From positions 47,686,581 to 47,750,580 of the forward strand of contig OX442314.1 of the NCBI GenBank assembly GCA_949358305.1: a DNA stretch of 64,000 nucleotides, given 5' to 3'. This stretch comes from Strigamia acuminata. Lineage: Eukaryota > Arthropoda > Chilopoda > Geophilomorpha > Linotaeniidae. The translations under genes were made by a program, and so were the position numbers. Under the pieces are notes generated by a model that saw only the letters and a program-made list of their open reading frames with translations, did not search any database and was not told where the DNA came from. Below, one piece after another: positions 52,801 through 63,923 of this stretch (positions within the stretch are counted from its first letter, which is position 1; each line of letters opens with the position of its first letter).

Positions 52801-55800
52801 CTCTTGCTTTGCGCCCCCTGGTGGGGTCTTTACGAACCAAGAATCAAATGTCAAATGCCGTGGGATTGTTGTTTTGTTAGGCCTAATCTCAAGGTATAAA
52901 TTCTTATTTTCACTTTCTCATTTTCACTATCTCAATTTCACTATCTCAATTTCACCATCTCATTTACACTATCTCATTTACGCTATCTCATTTACGCTAT
53001 CTCATTTTCGCTATCTCATTTTTGCTATCTTATTTTCACTATCTCATTTTCGTTATCTCATTTTCGCTATCTCATTTTCGCTATCTCATTTTTGCTATCT
53101 CATTTTCGCTATCTCATTTTCGCTATCTTATTTCCGCTATCTCATTTTTGCATCTCATTTTTGCTATCTCATTTTCGCTATCTCATTTTTTCTATCTCGT
53201 TTTCGCTATCTCATTTTCGCTATCTCATTTTTGCTATCTCATTTTTGCTATCTCGTTTTCGCTATCTCATTTTCGCTATCTCATTTTTGCTATCTCATTT
53301 TTGCTATCTCATTTTCACTATCTACATTATTTTCTATCTGTAAATTCTCGTATCAAATACACCTCGCGCTTGAGTAATTGTCGGGATTAGATCAGCACTC
53401 ATCTTCTTGTCAGATAAGATCACTCGTGCCCTTACGGGCACTCGTGATCTTATCAGGCAAGAAGATTCGTGCTGACCTAATTATCCCGACAATTACACGT
53501 CGCTCTCGGTATATTACCTATGATTATTCCTAACTCGTTTGAGTCAAATCCCATATCTTCTTCTATATCCAACTTCGAAAAAGATTTTGATTGTCCGAAT
53601 CGCATCTTTTGGGAGAAAGATGTAACAGCATGGTCTTATCCAGGGAACCAGTTACCCTGGGGTGGGACGTACGCTCACATGAAATAAAGACAAGGACTAC
53701 AGATTGTTTGGTTGGTGGCCTTTAATCCATTGTCCAGGGGTCAGAATCCCCAGTATACCTGTGACTGGATATGGTCTTACCCGTGCAGTATGGGGATTTA
53801 AAGCACGGGAGGGACACATACACACTCCAGATTGTTGGGTTTTGGCCTTTAATCCGTTGTCTAGGGGTTGAGGTCTCCCATCTCACTGTGTGGAGTGCTG
53901 TTAGGCACGCTACACTGGCAACCGTCCCGTCGCACACAGGGCGTAGCCCCATGTACGACGTGGTCAGTTACCTCAGACGAACATTCTGCCGTACTTACCT
54001 ACGGCCCATGTAGCCACTCTCATGGTACTGCAGCAGTCACCTCGATCTGCCACTGAGCGTCACAGTGGTGAATGGTGAAAGGAGCAGAGGCGGCAGTTGT
54101 CTCTGCCATTGTTCAGACCGTGGCAGCTCACGCTGGCATGTCTTCACTCTCGGCTCCCTCAGCAACGTCTCTCTCTCACCACACCACTCAGTTCTTACCT
54201 CCCCTACTATGCCGGTCCACTCCTCCAAGAGGCGGACGACTTGGGGCCACCAGGCGGTGTGTGGAGTGACGTAAACCACTAGGGTGGCCTACATGCTGGC
54301 AGTACACACCAGCAACCGACCTGTCACACACAGGGAGGTTATCCCCGTGAATGACATATTCACATGTTCAGAGCGTTTGGCCCCCGATGGCGCCACATAA
54401 TATATAGCCCCACTGTATTCTGAGATGACAACAGGTAACAAACTAGACTGGTGCGGCTCAGCCGGCTGGTTGGCAGCCCTCTAGTCATCTGGCAAAAACT
54501 TTCGGGCCTCTATTTTTCGCTAATTTTGGAAAAAAATTTCTAAAACATTTGAAAATGTTTGAATGTTTTTCTAAAATATTTTAAAATGTTTGAAATTTTA
54601 TGCAAAAAATTACGACTGAGCCACCGCCAATATCTCGAATAGTCGGCTTGTCAACTGAGCCACCAGCTGCCGACTATTGGACACGAGCTGGACCCCCGGC
54701 TGCCAATTTTAGCAATTTTAGCAATCACAAATTTGGCCATCGCAAATGTGGTCCTACACCACTAAGAAATAAAATGCGGAAACGTGTCATTCTTGTCCTT
54801 GGTTCATGGTAATATAATACAGTACAATCAGATTTGTTTGTCCCAAAGATATTTTGATTTTTGGAATTTAATTTGCAAATACTTTCATTGACAAACTTCT
54901 ACTTTTACAGTATGGCAGAACCCATCGAGTCGTGAAATTTGCCACTTTGTCTGAGTTGTCAACAATATTTGGAATGTGCACAGTGTTTAAGAAAAGTACA
55001 AATGAATATAACCGTAAACATTTCTTTTTCCCTTTCACTTTTAAATAATTACAGATGTGATGCCTTATAGTCGGGGTGACAATGGCATGACTATTGCAGA
55101 TAGTAATCTTGTCACAAAAATCGGCTATACGAAAAAAAAATGCCTCGTTGATCAACCGGTAAGATTTTCTGTCTAATTATTTTTAAACCACATGCTAATT
55201 TGGTTGTGATCCATTTACAGATCTTCATCCTGCCGCAAAACCAATTTCATCACCCTAAACACATTTTTTACATTCCCCATTCGTGTAAACTTCAAATCGA
55301 CTTCAAGAGCCAAACGGTAATCACTGTATTTACTGTATTAACAAACAAAACTGTTATTTATAAATTTCTCCTCATTCAGTTGATCCGAGTAAACACTCCG
55401 AAAACTCCTTGTCAAGCGAACGACTTAGTTTCAGAATGTGAAAAAACATGTTATGATAAAATGCTAAAACAACAACCAGAATTCAAATGCATGTGAGTAT
55501 ATTTACTCTGTGTAATAGTAACAGATTTGGCTCATAATGCTTAAATGCTATTTGATTAGATTACCTTTTATGGAAAAGATCAAGCTACCTCTTTGCACTA
55601 CTCCAGAAACGGCGAAAATAACTCACAAAATCTACTTGGACACTCAATTCAAGACCGATCCTCACAAAGACTGCGACTGTAAACCACGCTGTGAAGAAAC
55701 ACTATTTCTTCCGTCAATAATATATCATGAGATGATAGATTTTCGTAGAATATATGAAATCAGATACACTATGGATAGCAACATCCGAGAAGTAATTGAA

Positions 55801-55905
55801 GAGCAGAAAAAAATGACCATTGTCAAATTGTTGTGTCAAATTGGATCAATTATTAGTATTATGACCGGTCTCTCAATGTACGCAGTTTTCAAATATTTCA
55901 TTTAA
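49867..55905 (+). CDS. Tandem-fused DEG/ENaC channel, two modules
   Basis: Exons: 49867-50328, 50384-50456, 50522-50601, 51099-51239, 51649-51737, 51795-52587, 54911-55013, 55055-55158, 55221-55316, 55380-55492, 55560-55905. All introns are GT-AG and the joined length is 2400 nt (799 residues). Module 1 has TM1 at residues 51-71, Cys-rich loop HCRCPNLC, and TM2 at about 366-394 with LLCDIGGNIGLYFGMSC (GxS filter GMS). A basic cytosolic linker leads, within the same exon, to a second TM1 (about 436-456, followed by SYFDYP). The second module has TIFGMCTVF, CDCKPRC, and TM2 at the C-terminus (LLCQIGSIISIMTGLSM, filter GLS). DEG/ENaC subunits normally have two membrane segments; this has four. 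Predicted role: plasma-membrane cation channel; ligand unknown. Confidence 0.9.
50602..51098 (+). other. Intron 3 of the channel gene
   Basis: This 497-bp intron (GTAAGT...TTTTTCAG) has no coding-like sequence. Longer than the 41-67 bp introns that dominate the gene. Confidence 0.7.
51513..51583. repeat. hAT-end palindrome in intron 4
   Basis: ATCTAAACCAGGGGTGTCCAACCG is followed by its inverse CGGTTGGACACCCCTGGTTTAG, then by the inverse again. CAGGGGTGTCCAA is a common hAT terminal sequence (established). It looks like head-to-head ends with no interior. Confidence 0.75.
52659..52890. mobile_element. MITE in intron 6
   Basis: Inverted ends GAGATTAGGGCTAACAAAAC and its near-inverse (GTTTTGTTAGGCCTAATCTC) enclose about 230 bp. 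No clear target duplication. Confidence 0.75.
52912..53330 (+). repeat. 14-bp minisatellite CTATCTCATTTTCG in intron 6
   Basis: About 30 tandem units of (G/A)CTATCTCATTTT(C/T), some losing a base. It follows the MITE directly. Non-coding; the open frames across it are compositional. Confidence 0.92.
53375..53495. repeat. Large imperfect palindrome in intron 6
   Basis: TAATTGTCGGGAT... and ...ATCCCGACAATTA are inverted over about 58 bp around a short centre (CCCTTACGGG). It could fold into a long RNA hairpin or be a foldback MITE. Flanking duplications not seen. Confidence 0.85.
53650..54440 (+). repeat. Dispersed repeat, copy 2, in intron 6
   Basis: Related to 22690-23270 and itself partly repeated (TTGG(T/G)... 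GGCCTTTAATCC(A/G)TTGTC(C/T)AGGGG twice near 53715 and 53840). No gene. Confidence 0.6.
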
Positions 55906-56890
55906 TTGCAAAAGTAAAACAAAAAAAGAGAAACTCAAAAGTCAAAACCAATGCACATAGATAATTCTAATTTCTATTTTACTAAAATATAAAATATTTT
56001 CTATAATAAATGTTCAAAGTCATGTATGACACCTGCAAATGCTGTCATTTAGCACCAAGTGTTTTCCACCAAATGCCTCAGTAGGGAATTAACCTCAGAC
56101 CCCAGCCCGACACTTTCCAAAGAGAAAATCAAATAACAATCCCTCGCAATATAGTTGTAATGTTCTCAGTCTAACAAATTGCTGTGGCAAATTGCATCAA
56201 TTACTACTACTTGGAGCTCGTTTTGTCTTGATATTTGCATTTGATTTCAAAGACAAAACTTTTCTTTTCCTTCTGGAACTTTGTATTTTAGACAAACATA
56301 AAAGCACTCGTGTGTAAACTTTTTTAAATTTAATCAATCAATGGTTTTTTTTTCGATAAAAACATGACTGTAGCGGATAACAACAAAATATTAATTATTC
56401 TTGCAATTTTTTGTTGTACCAGCATGAATAAATTATTTCAAAATAATTATCTTTTTTGTAAATTAATTCAATACATTGATTGCAAATTAAAAGGCAAGTA
56501 ACTTGGTAATTGTAAGCAAAAGTCATGCACTGTCCGAAGTAAATCACATGTCACACTTAAAGATTAGGAATAAGTTCAGTGTTTCAAAAGTTTATGCCAA
56601 ACCCTCTAAATCAATGGGCTAGAAAAAATGATGAACGGAACGGATGGTCCATTCAAAGGGCTCTTTTACGGTGAGCGAACATCGCGTCGCCACAGAAGTA
56701 TGAAAACACGAAAACACACAAGTTTATCTAATCTCGACAAGCAAATTTTGTACTGCACTTACAAGTTAGTGCTTGCCCAAAAATATCTATATTTCGAAAT
56801 AAACTTACCTCAATCACTGAGAAAAAAACATCAACAAAAGCCCCGCATGCTTCCCCAATGCACAAAATCGCGAGAGATATGCCCTTAGAA
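55906..56890. other. Unassigned, downstream of channel gene
   Basis: AT-rich. An 86-codon frame at 56628-56888 is not convincing. AATAAA-like signals near 56005 could serve the channel gene. Confidence 0.35.
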
Positions 56891-57306
56891 TCCCAGCAGA
56901 GAAACGATTTTAGCCTGGATTAGATGTAATCCCGAAGTGGCACCCCCACATACGTATACGTGTTGTATTGGAAAACGAGCAGGCTGATGACCAACCTCAT
57001 CGCGCTCGCATGGATCCTTGGCGCAGTGAGTCCCGACGCGAGGATGGAGGAAGACCAACCAAACGTTATGTGGAGCCAGAATACCATGTTGGAGCAATTA
57101 TTCGCTTCAGAAACGAAAGAACGATTTTAGCCTGGATTAGACGTAATCCCGAAGTGGCACCCCCACATATACGTGTTGTATTGGAAAACGAGCAGGCTGA
57201 GCAACCTCCATCGCGCTCGCGAGGATCCCGACGCGAGGATTCGCGACGAGAGGATTTCCACCGCGACGAGTCCCGCCGCGATTCCCACCGCCAGGATTCG
57301 CGATGA
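56891..57306 (+). pseudogene. Arg/Ser-rich frame with tandem duplication
   Basis: A segment coding TILAWIRRNPEVAPPHIRVV occurs twice (about 56905-56965, out of frame, and 57118-57175, in frame). The 56968-57306 frame continues into SRREDSRREDFHRDESRRD. Charge-rich repeats suggest a retroelement gag or an RS-like protein; I cannot decide. Confidence 0.4.
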
Positions 57307-57898
57307 AAGGAATTCGACCGCAACGAGTCTCGCCGCAATTCCCACCGCCAGGATTCGCCATCGAACGTGCAGAGGAATTTGTACCCGCTCGCTGCCGATC
57401 ATTTGTGTGCTCCGTGACTTGTCCGGAAACACCGTCGGCAACACCAGCAAATCTCTCGCCGTGAACCATCGCCGATATCTGTGACTGTGAGCCACCGCGA
57501 ACTTCCTCCGAAGCTTACAGATAAAAAGCCATCGTACGAACGAGAGCAATTTTTAGGCGAGTCCGACTCGCTATTTTGAGCGCGCCAATTTTTCGCGCTC
57601 AACAACTAACCGTTGTTGGTAGCGCATTTCTTTGTTCCGAGCGAACAAAAGAAACTCCTATTTCTCCTCCAGTTTCTAGTTCATTAATCCTAATTTATCC
57701 TCTAATTCTAGTCATTAATTCCATATTTAATTCTCATATTATATTTCCACATAAATCATTTGTAATTCAGCGAATAAAGTTATTTTGTCAATATTATTCA
57801 CTAGAAAATTGAGTTCTTATTTCATAGAAATACCCCTAGACACATTTTACAAGTGTGGTATTCTGTATTATCTAAGCTAGCCACTAGATACCGCATCG

Positions 57899-58008
57899 TG
57901 TATGGTGACACCTGTGAGGAGTTGGAATAAAGTTAATCACTTTTATGTTAGTGCATCATACACAACATGTCGTCTCTCTCTACTTAAACAATAAGACTAA
58001 ACACCACA
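57899..58008 (+). repeat. Short LTR of a degenerate Gypsy element
   Basis: Starts TGTATGGTGACACC and ends ACACCACA, contains GGAATAAAG, and is followed by a primer-site-like TTGGCGACGAGG. No second LTR is in the window. Confidence 0.6.
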
Positions 58009-59035
58009 TTGGCGACGAGGTGAATTAGGAGGTTAAATCCGTTTGCATCAAGCAACCAGCTTGCCATCAAGGGACTTTGAGTGTGCGAGCGGTGTTTTTC
58101 AGTGTTTGTGCAAATAAAAAGGAGGATTTTGTGCAGTTATGGCCACCAATTTGAACTTGCCGAGTGTTGGGAACTTTGATATTGCCAATGACAACCTGGA
58201 TTATCGTTGGAAAAAATGGAGCCAGGCGTATATTATTTGATCGTGGCGAGAGTTGGAGAGGCACAGAAATTGGCAACGTTGCTGCACTTGGCTGGAACGG
58301 CAATGCAGGACATTTTTGACACCTTCGCAGATGCGGATAAAGTGGGTTATGACATGGCTGTAGTGGCGTTAGCCGCTTATTTTAACCCGCGGAAGGAATT
58401 GGAAAACTAAAAAACTTTGAACTCGAGCTTTACATGGATCCGACCGTGCGACCGGTGGCACAATCGGTGCGGAGGATACCATTACACATCCGTAAGCAAT
58501 TGGATATCGAAATTGACAATTTATTACAGCAAGGAATTATCTAGCCGGTCACTGGGACAACAAAGTGGGTTTCGCCCGTCGTGCCCGTAAAGAAGCCCGA
58601 TGGATCGATACGCATCTGTCTAGATATGCGTGCTGTGAATGAAGCCGTCAAGAGGAACCGTCATCCGCTGCCCACCATGGAGGAGGTCCTCTAAGAGATT
58701 GATGGTGCCGAACTCATTCCGAAATTAGACTGTCGCTGGGATATCTTCAGATTCCCCTTAAAGAAGATTCTCGACGGTATACGGTGTTCGTAACGCACCG
58801 AGGCCTTTTTAGGTACAAAAGGCTGCTTTTCGGCATAGCAAGCGCGCCGGAAGAGTACCAGCGTATTGTTCAAAATATTTTGGCTGAGTGCGAAGGCACA
58901 AAGAATTCCTTAGATGATATTGTCGTGCACGGAAAGACTATCGCAGAGCACGATGAGAGGTTGGAGAAAGTCCTGGAAACGTTATTTCGCAGCGGGTTAA
59001 CATTGGAAGATTTACACATTGGCAGAGTTTGTTAG
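58009..59035 (+). pseudogene. Degenerate Gypsy element, gag and RT pieces
   Basis: Gag starts at ATG 58141 (NFDIANDNLDYRWKKWSQAY) and shifts frame into QKLATLLHLAG...IFDTFADA...AYFNPRKELEN. A deletion leads to RT pieces: VKKPDGSIRICLDMRAVN, NRHPLPTMEEVL, then FRYKRLLFGIASAPEEYQRI and SLDDIVVHG at the YxDD position. Several stops and shifts. Related to the RT fragment at 63924. Confidence 0.82.
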
Positions 59036-59192
59036 AATGGTTTTCCAACAGGTTGGCGCTCCTCTTCATTATCAGCGAAACGTACCGGTACGCAACTGTT
59101 TGGATGAATTTGGTAGACATTCTTTGCTGCACTCCACCCAATACCAGTAATATCCTTCAAGACAGAATTGTGCACACATTACTCCTCATGTC

Positions 59193-59650
59193 TTGGAAAG
59201 TGTTGTGCAAAATCAAATGAAGCGTCTACAGGCTTGTATTGTAGTAGATGGCACACTGACCGAAATACTTTTTCCCCAGACCGTCACGGCGTTTATCTCG
59301 TGCCTGGCGGAAGGCCGTTTTGCGTTTCGTAGTCTGCAAACCCACCCCACAGCGGTATACATACCGGACGCTCCGAACAACGGAATTACCAAGCCACACA
59401 TCCGAGAAACCATGCTTCGTCTCCTCGATGGCGGCTGGTTCAATGCGGCCACCAAAATACACCTCATGGTACCAGTTATTGTGTGCTCAAACTTTAAATT
59501 TCCAGAACACACACCTGCCTGCCTGCCTGAACGTCCATTTACGCATAGAACAACAAACTCTCGACGTACCAATACTGCATTTCGACGATTTGGCAATACG
59601 TCCAGTTCGACTTTTGTTTTAATAGTTTAATCAATTTATTCATTGTATTT
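59193..59650 (+). other. Open frame of unknown nature
   Basis: A 145-codon frame and overlapping frames on both strands. No domain recognised and no paralogue seen. Confidence in coding is low. Confidence 0.2.
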
Positions 59651-59924
59651 CATTTCATTTCTATTTGTTTTTATCTCTAATTTTTTATTTTCGTTTACAT
59701 CATTCTGGTTTCGAGCACGTTTTTCTGTCAAATTTTTCTGGCACGCGCTGCAGAGAAGCCGCTAAAAGCACCCTGTCCGTCCGTCCTCCACCCATCCGAA
59801 CATTTCTGCTACCAGTATATTCGCTTCGTTCGATTTTTTATCCATTTGTTTATTTTATTAATAGTTCTAATTTTTATTTCTATTTTTCAGATTTCGAGTG
59901 AGTTGTATTACCATTTGTTATTAT

Positions 59925-60474
59925 TCAAGATAGATTTAAGGTTTTTGTTTGGGACCCTTAGCATCTTTGCCTCTCTTCGGCCAGTCGGCCACATAGATCA
60001 GCGTATTTTGGGTTGGTAATTGGCGCTAACTGGAGCCGTCCCGCAGGCCAGGTACTCGATCGGAAGAAAGTGCATTTAAGTTTTTGACTCCTTTAGAGGA
60101 ATTAGTCCAAGGAAGGAATTGTTCATTTTCGCCTTCAATTTTTAGGAGATTGTTTATTTGTGAAGTGTTTACTTGTGAAGTGCTAGTGAAGTGTACTCTG
60201 TTTACAAGTGATTCTATGTATTTGGAATTGTGTTCTTCACCAAACAACAATGTGGTCAAAGGATAAATTTGATGACTATCGTTCTATCAAGAAATTGAAC
60301 GAAACAAACTATTGCACATGGGCAATCCAAGTCCAATTGTTGCTACAGCAACAAGGCATACGAGGCCATGTCACGAGAAAAGAGACAGCACCTAACTCGC
60401 CCAAACAGCTTGCATTTTGCAACCGTGTTTGTGGCACGTGGGATGTGGGAAAGTTCGAATTTATACATCGCTGA
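59925..60474 (+). pseudogene. Copia 5' region and gag start, copy 3
   Basis: The least damaged of three copies. ATG at 60250 starts MWSKDKFDDYRSIKKLNETN, followed by YCTWAIQVQLLLQQQGIRGH, the typical Copia gag opening. The frame then runs into unrelated sequence. Confidence 0.7.
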
Positions 60475-60784
60475 ATCGTTGTTTAGCATCTGTGCTATTC
60501 TCAATCCAAATCTGAAGTTAGACTACTTCAAAAAATCGGCAACTAAAACGGTCATCACTAGACTTAAAGTAAAGTTTATCGCACTGTACCTTGAACTTTA
60601 CGACAACACAACAACTGTTACCGGTAATGATGATGGCGCCAAAGCTCTGATAGATAAGTTGGTTGAAGAAGAGTTTTCACCGGAGTATTTTATCAGCGAT
60701 TTCGAGGTAGGTGCACTGAATGCTCTGCAAGAAGTTTTCCCGGATACAATCAACGGCTGCCTGCACTACCAGCTGTGTATTTAG
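60475..60784 (+). pseudogene. Chimeric scrap of hAT and MULE transposases
   Basis: One frame first reads like the hAT region ILNPNLKLDYFKKSATKT...LYLELYDN, then changes to a MULE-type core: YFISDFEVGALNALQEVFP and GCLHYQLC, with the Asp and the C/H pair. Two fragments from different superfamilies joined in frame. Confidence 0.6.
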
Positions 60785-61866
60785 GCCAATCAAAGCACAA
60801 ATTGATGCGCAAATTGACGGGCTGCCTGTGTTAGCAAAGACGAATTTGCCTCTACGCACGCACAAGAACAGCCCGAAATGATGATTTTAGTTTTGGTTTT
60901 TAGGGCTGCCTATCTTACCAGCAGAAAAAAAGAGTCCTTGTGCAAGCGCAAACAGCAACTCAATTTGTGTAGTTGGCTACAATACACGCAGTAGAAAAGC
61001 CTCAATTGTAAATAGAAAGCAAATAACTACATGTTGTGTTCCAGCAGTTGTGGGGCTATCTGTAGAAATGGCAGTAGCAATTTGGAAAAACTTGCTATTG
61101 TATTTTTAACCAACTTACATAACAATTAACTAACCTGGACGTACTCAGACTCAGACAGCTGGCTTGATAGATGAGTATTTCTTTTACTTTTGGTCTATAA
61201 CAATTAAATTAAAAAGCAACCCATTCTATTTCAGAAACTAGCATCGTCCAGCTGATTCGCGAAACGGTTGACTGCATCAATTTTCTGATTCCTCCATCCG
61301 TTCGCAACAAAGCTAATCGCTTACTGGGGCTGTGATTGGTTGGTTATTTCAGTTAAGCCTAACAACTTTCTAGTGTCATTTTATCAATTTTGAACTTGTT
61401 TAATGTATTTTCTGTGTTTACCATTGGATTCCTGATCATTTTCTAATCTTAAGATGTAAAATTTTTGCATTCTTTCATTTTGTAGTTAAATTTCTTTACA
61501 TTTGCTGGAATTCTTGTATTCACCGCTGCGGGAGTGCTTTTGTTACAATCTTGTATTCAGTTTTTCATTTCAGATTTGATTGCATACCGTAGCCTCCTGA
61601 CACATTCACGTTTCTGCCACTTCCTTATTTGTAAGTGCTAATCTTTGACAATTGCAAAAACAATTTTCCTGACTTAAAAAAATTACACAACAATTCAGTG
61701 GACGCTCACTGTGAGATTTATTTTTCCAAAATAAAAACTAACACCTCATTTTGTCAAATTTCATTACTCCCCTGGCCGGGCTGTAAACAAATTAGACATG
61801 CCGGTGCTTGAACCCAATCCAGCAAGAGTACTTTACTAGATCTGCATTGTTATTTGGTTTGTTTAC
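60785..61866. other. Unassigned spacer
   Basis: No gene supported. From about 61640 it shares sequence with 42680-43010 (GTAAGTGCTAATCTTTGACAATT and ACACAACAATTCAGTGGACG). Confidence 0.4.
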
Positions 61867-62301
61867 ATGATAAATGAATTACAACACACTATTAGCCATC
61901 CCATTTTTCAATTTATATCTTCATCTGAAATGTTTTGTTATATGTGCAAATGGACTAAAAGAAGAGAAGGACGAAACGCATTTCAAGCAAAGTATTATTA
62001 TTATTTTGCCAATACCAGCCAAGCACTGGCAGCTCTGATTGAAGAAATTTTTCACCCTAGATTGTTTATACGATTTTTCTGTACCATTGGATATGGAGTT
62101 ACCCACCTTGGGAAAAAGTGCATTTGTTTGACAGCAGCGGGAATTTATGGAAGAGTGGGATCCCCAAGAATGCAGCAGTTAGACAGTGATTCGTGTGGGC
62201 CCACGATTTTGTACGTTGTGCGAAGGTACTTAATAGACCCAGTCTGGATACGACATGCACACCATTTCGATCTCAGACATCGAAACTTTGCAGCCGTTTG
62301 A
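61867..62301 (+). CDS. ULP1/C48-like cysteine protease fragment
   Basis: A 144-codon ATG frame. It contains RMQQLDSDSCGPTILYVVRR, which has the Q...D-S-C-G arrangement of the ULP1/SENP active-site end; the His-Asp part is not evident. The product is short for the family (catalytic domain about 200 residues). It is the intact version of the gene split by the hAT element at 43086. ULP1-like proteases are often captured by DNA transposons, which fits a repeated gene here. The assignment rests on the one motif. Confidence 0.45.
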   Translation: MINELQHTISHPIFQFISSSEMFCYMCKWTKRREGRNAFQAKYYYYFANTSQALAALIEEIFHPRLFIRFFCTIGYGVTHLGKKCICLTAAGIYGRVGSPRMQQLDSDSCGPTILYVVRRYLIDPVWIRHAHHFDLRHRNFAAV

Positions 62302-62459
62302 ACCGGAAAGCCAAAACGAGTTAGCAATATAGAAAGAGTGTTGTGCAATTCGTATTGTGGTTTCCCACGTTCGTGATGATTTAAAAAATACACGATTGCT
62401 TCTCACTGCCTTTTTGTTGAATTTTTTTGGCTGAAAGAATCTAAACAAAAAAATGAAAC

Positions 62460-63230
62460 CATTCAAATGACAAATTCAATTTTGACTTACTCAAATATAT
62501 TTGCTAGAAAATGTAAATGCCACATTTATATGGGAATGCAGTCCTACAATACAAATTCAATGAAAATGCCGCACGTTGCAATCTTACAATACAAACTCAT
62601 GAAAGCAAATGCAATCATATAAAAAAACACCAAATAATGTAAATACAAGAAACGTAAAAAATGAAAAATAAAACCCAAATCAGGGGATGACCAGAGCTCT
62701 CTTTTGGTTCCACTAAATCACCTCATGTCATCAGTTTCCCCAGGGGTGACCACGAGGAGGTACAGAGTTGGATTTTACACTCCCAATAAACAAGTTACGT
62801 GTTGATTAGAGATTAAAACCGTACGAATCCAAATTAGGCCCTTGAATTGGTCGAGTGAAACAACAAGGCGGCCATTGAAGTTCAAACACGAGTGAGATAA
62901 CAACGGAAAATGCTAAAACAAAAAACCAATTATCTTTTGAATCAATACCCAACTATTGCATATAATCAAGCCGAACAACATATTACCCAATAAAATATAC
63001 CAGTGACCACTTCTAACATCAAATTCCAACGAATTTTCTTGGCCCGAATCGACATGAAAGACCGCTGCTTAACGACGAGGATGTGACTACGGGGTTTCCC
63101 GAGAGAAAACACCGTCTACCGCTTGACGTAGAAACAATCCTTAGCACAGTAACAACAGAGAGGAACATTCCTCATGACAACTTTTATATTCATTTGGTTG
63201 ACTACAATTTAACACGAATATCGAATATTT
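62460..63230 (+). repeat. Dispersed repeat unit, copy 4
   Basis: Matches 45240-46000 and 28920-29640 throughout, then diverges at about 63220 (TCGAATATTTTGGGGAC) where the others continue AATTAAAAAAGAATTTC. Confidence 0.8.
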
Positions 63231-63446
63231 TGGGGACATTTTTGTCAAACATTGAATATTTTGGCCCAAATTTTGAACGTTTGGTCCAAAAACATCTAAA
63301 AGAAATTATATTTGTACAATTTAAAAACAAAAAAAAAAATCAATAAATTTATTACCACAAAATATACACACACAAACTGATGGAAAACTTGTTTTCAAGA
63401 ATCGTTGATACCTATCTAACCAGACAAATAATTGACATCAAACATG

Positions 63447-63923
63447 TGTTGATCATACACTAACACTCCCATACCGTCCACACTCCTCCGTCACTTCCCG
63501 ACTCAAATTCTCGTCCAAATCCTCGACCCCGACCATATTCTTAAGCACAACCACCCTCGACTCCATGCGCCGTTGCAACTTCTGCATCACCATATTCCTC
63601 GCGCTTTTCCCTTTAATCACTAAATCCTCTTGTTGCTCCAAACTCTGCGGCAATTCCAGCTCTAATTTCTTCACCACAGACACACTCTCACTCGGCGCGG
63701 CCCCTAAAGTCGCTATCACGAGCTTGGGAGGCGAAATACGAGCAAATTCCTTCTTCGAAGCGCCAATCTGCGCGCAAGCCGCCGCGGCCGCGACAGCAGC
63801 GGCGGCGGTTCTGGACAACACGCTCGCAACAGGTGGCAAAATGGCTCTCCCCACGAATAACTGCTGTCCAACGAGATCAAATAAATTCATAGAGCATATG
63901 GCATCTTGCGCGGCTTGTGGCGT
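63447..63923 (-). pseudogene. PUF60-like fragment
   Basis: The minus-strand frame reads TPQAAQDAICSMNLFDLVGQ...VGRAILPP, the end of the second RNA-recognition motif of PUF60 (half pint). An Ala-rich linker follows, then SARNMVMQKLQRR...VVLKNMVGVEDLDENL and EVTEECGRYGSV, the start of the C-terminal UHM. PUF60 binds poly-U tracts and aids 3' splice-site use. Here it lacks both RRM1 and the rest of the UHM; the frame runs into a stop or possible donor at about 63455. It is cut at about 63924 by Gypsy sequence. Retrocopy or gene fragment. Confidence 0.75.

Noticed and set aside
52736-53390. 213- and 122-codon frames over the intronic minisatellite
   Set aside because: Products are pure repeat translations (SHFRYLIFAI...), created by the 14-bp unit inside an intron.
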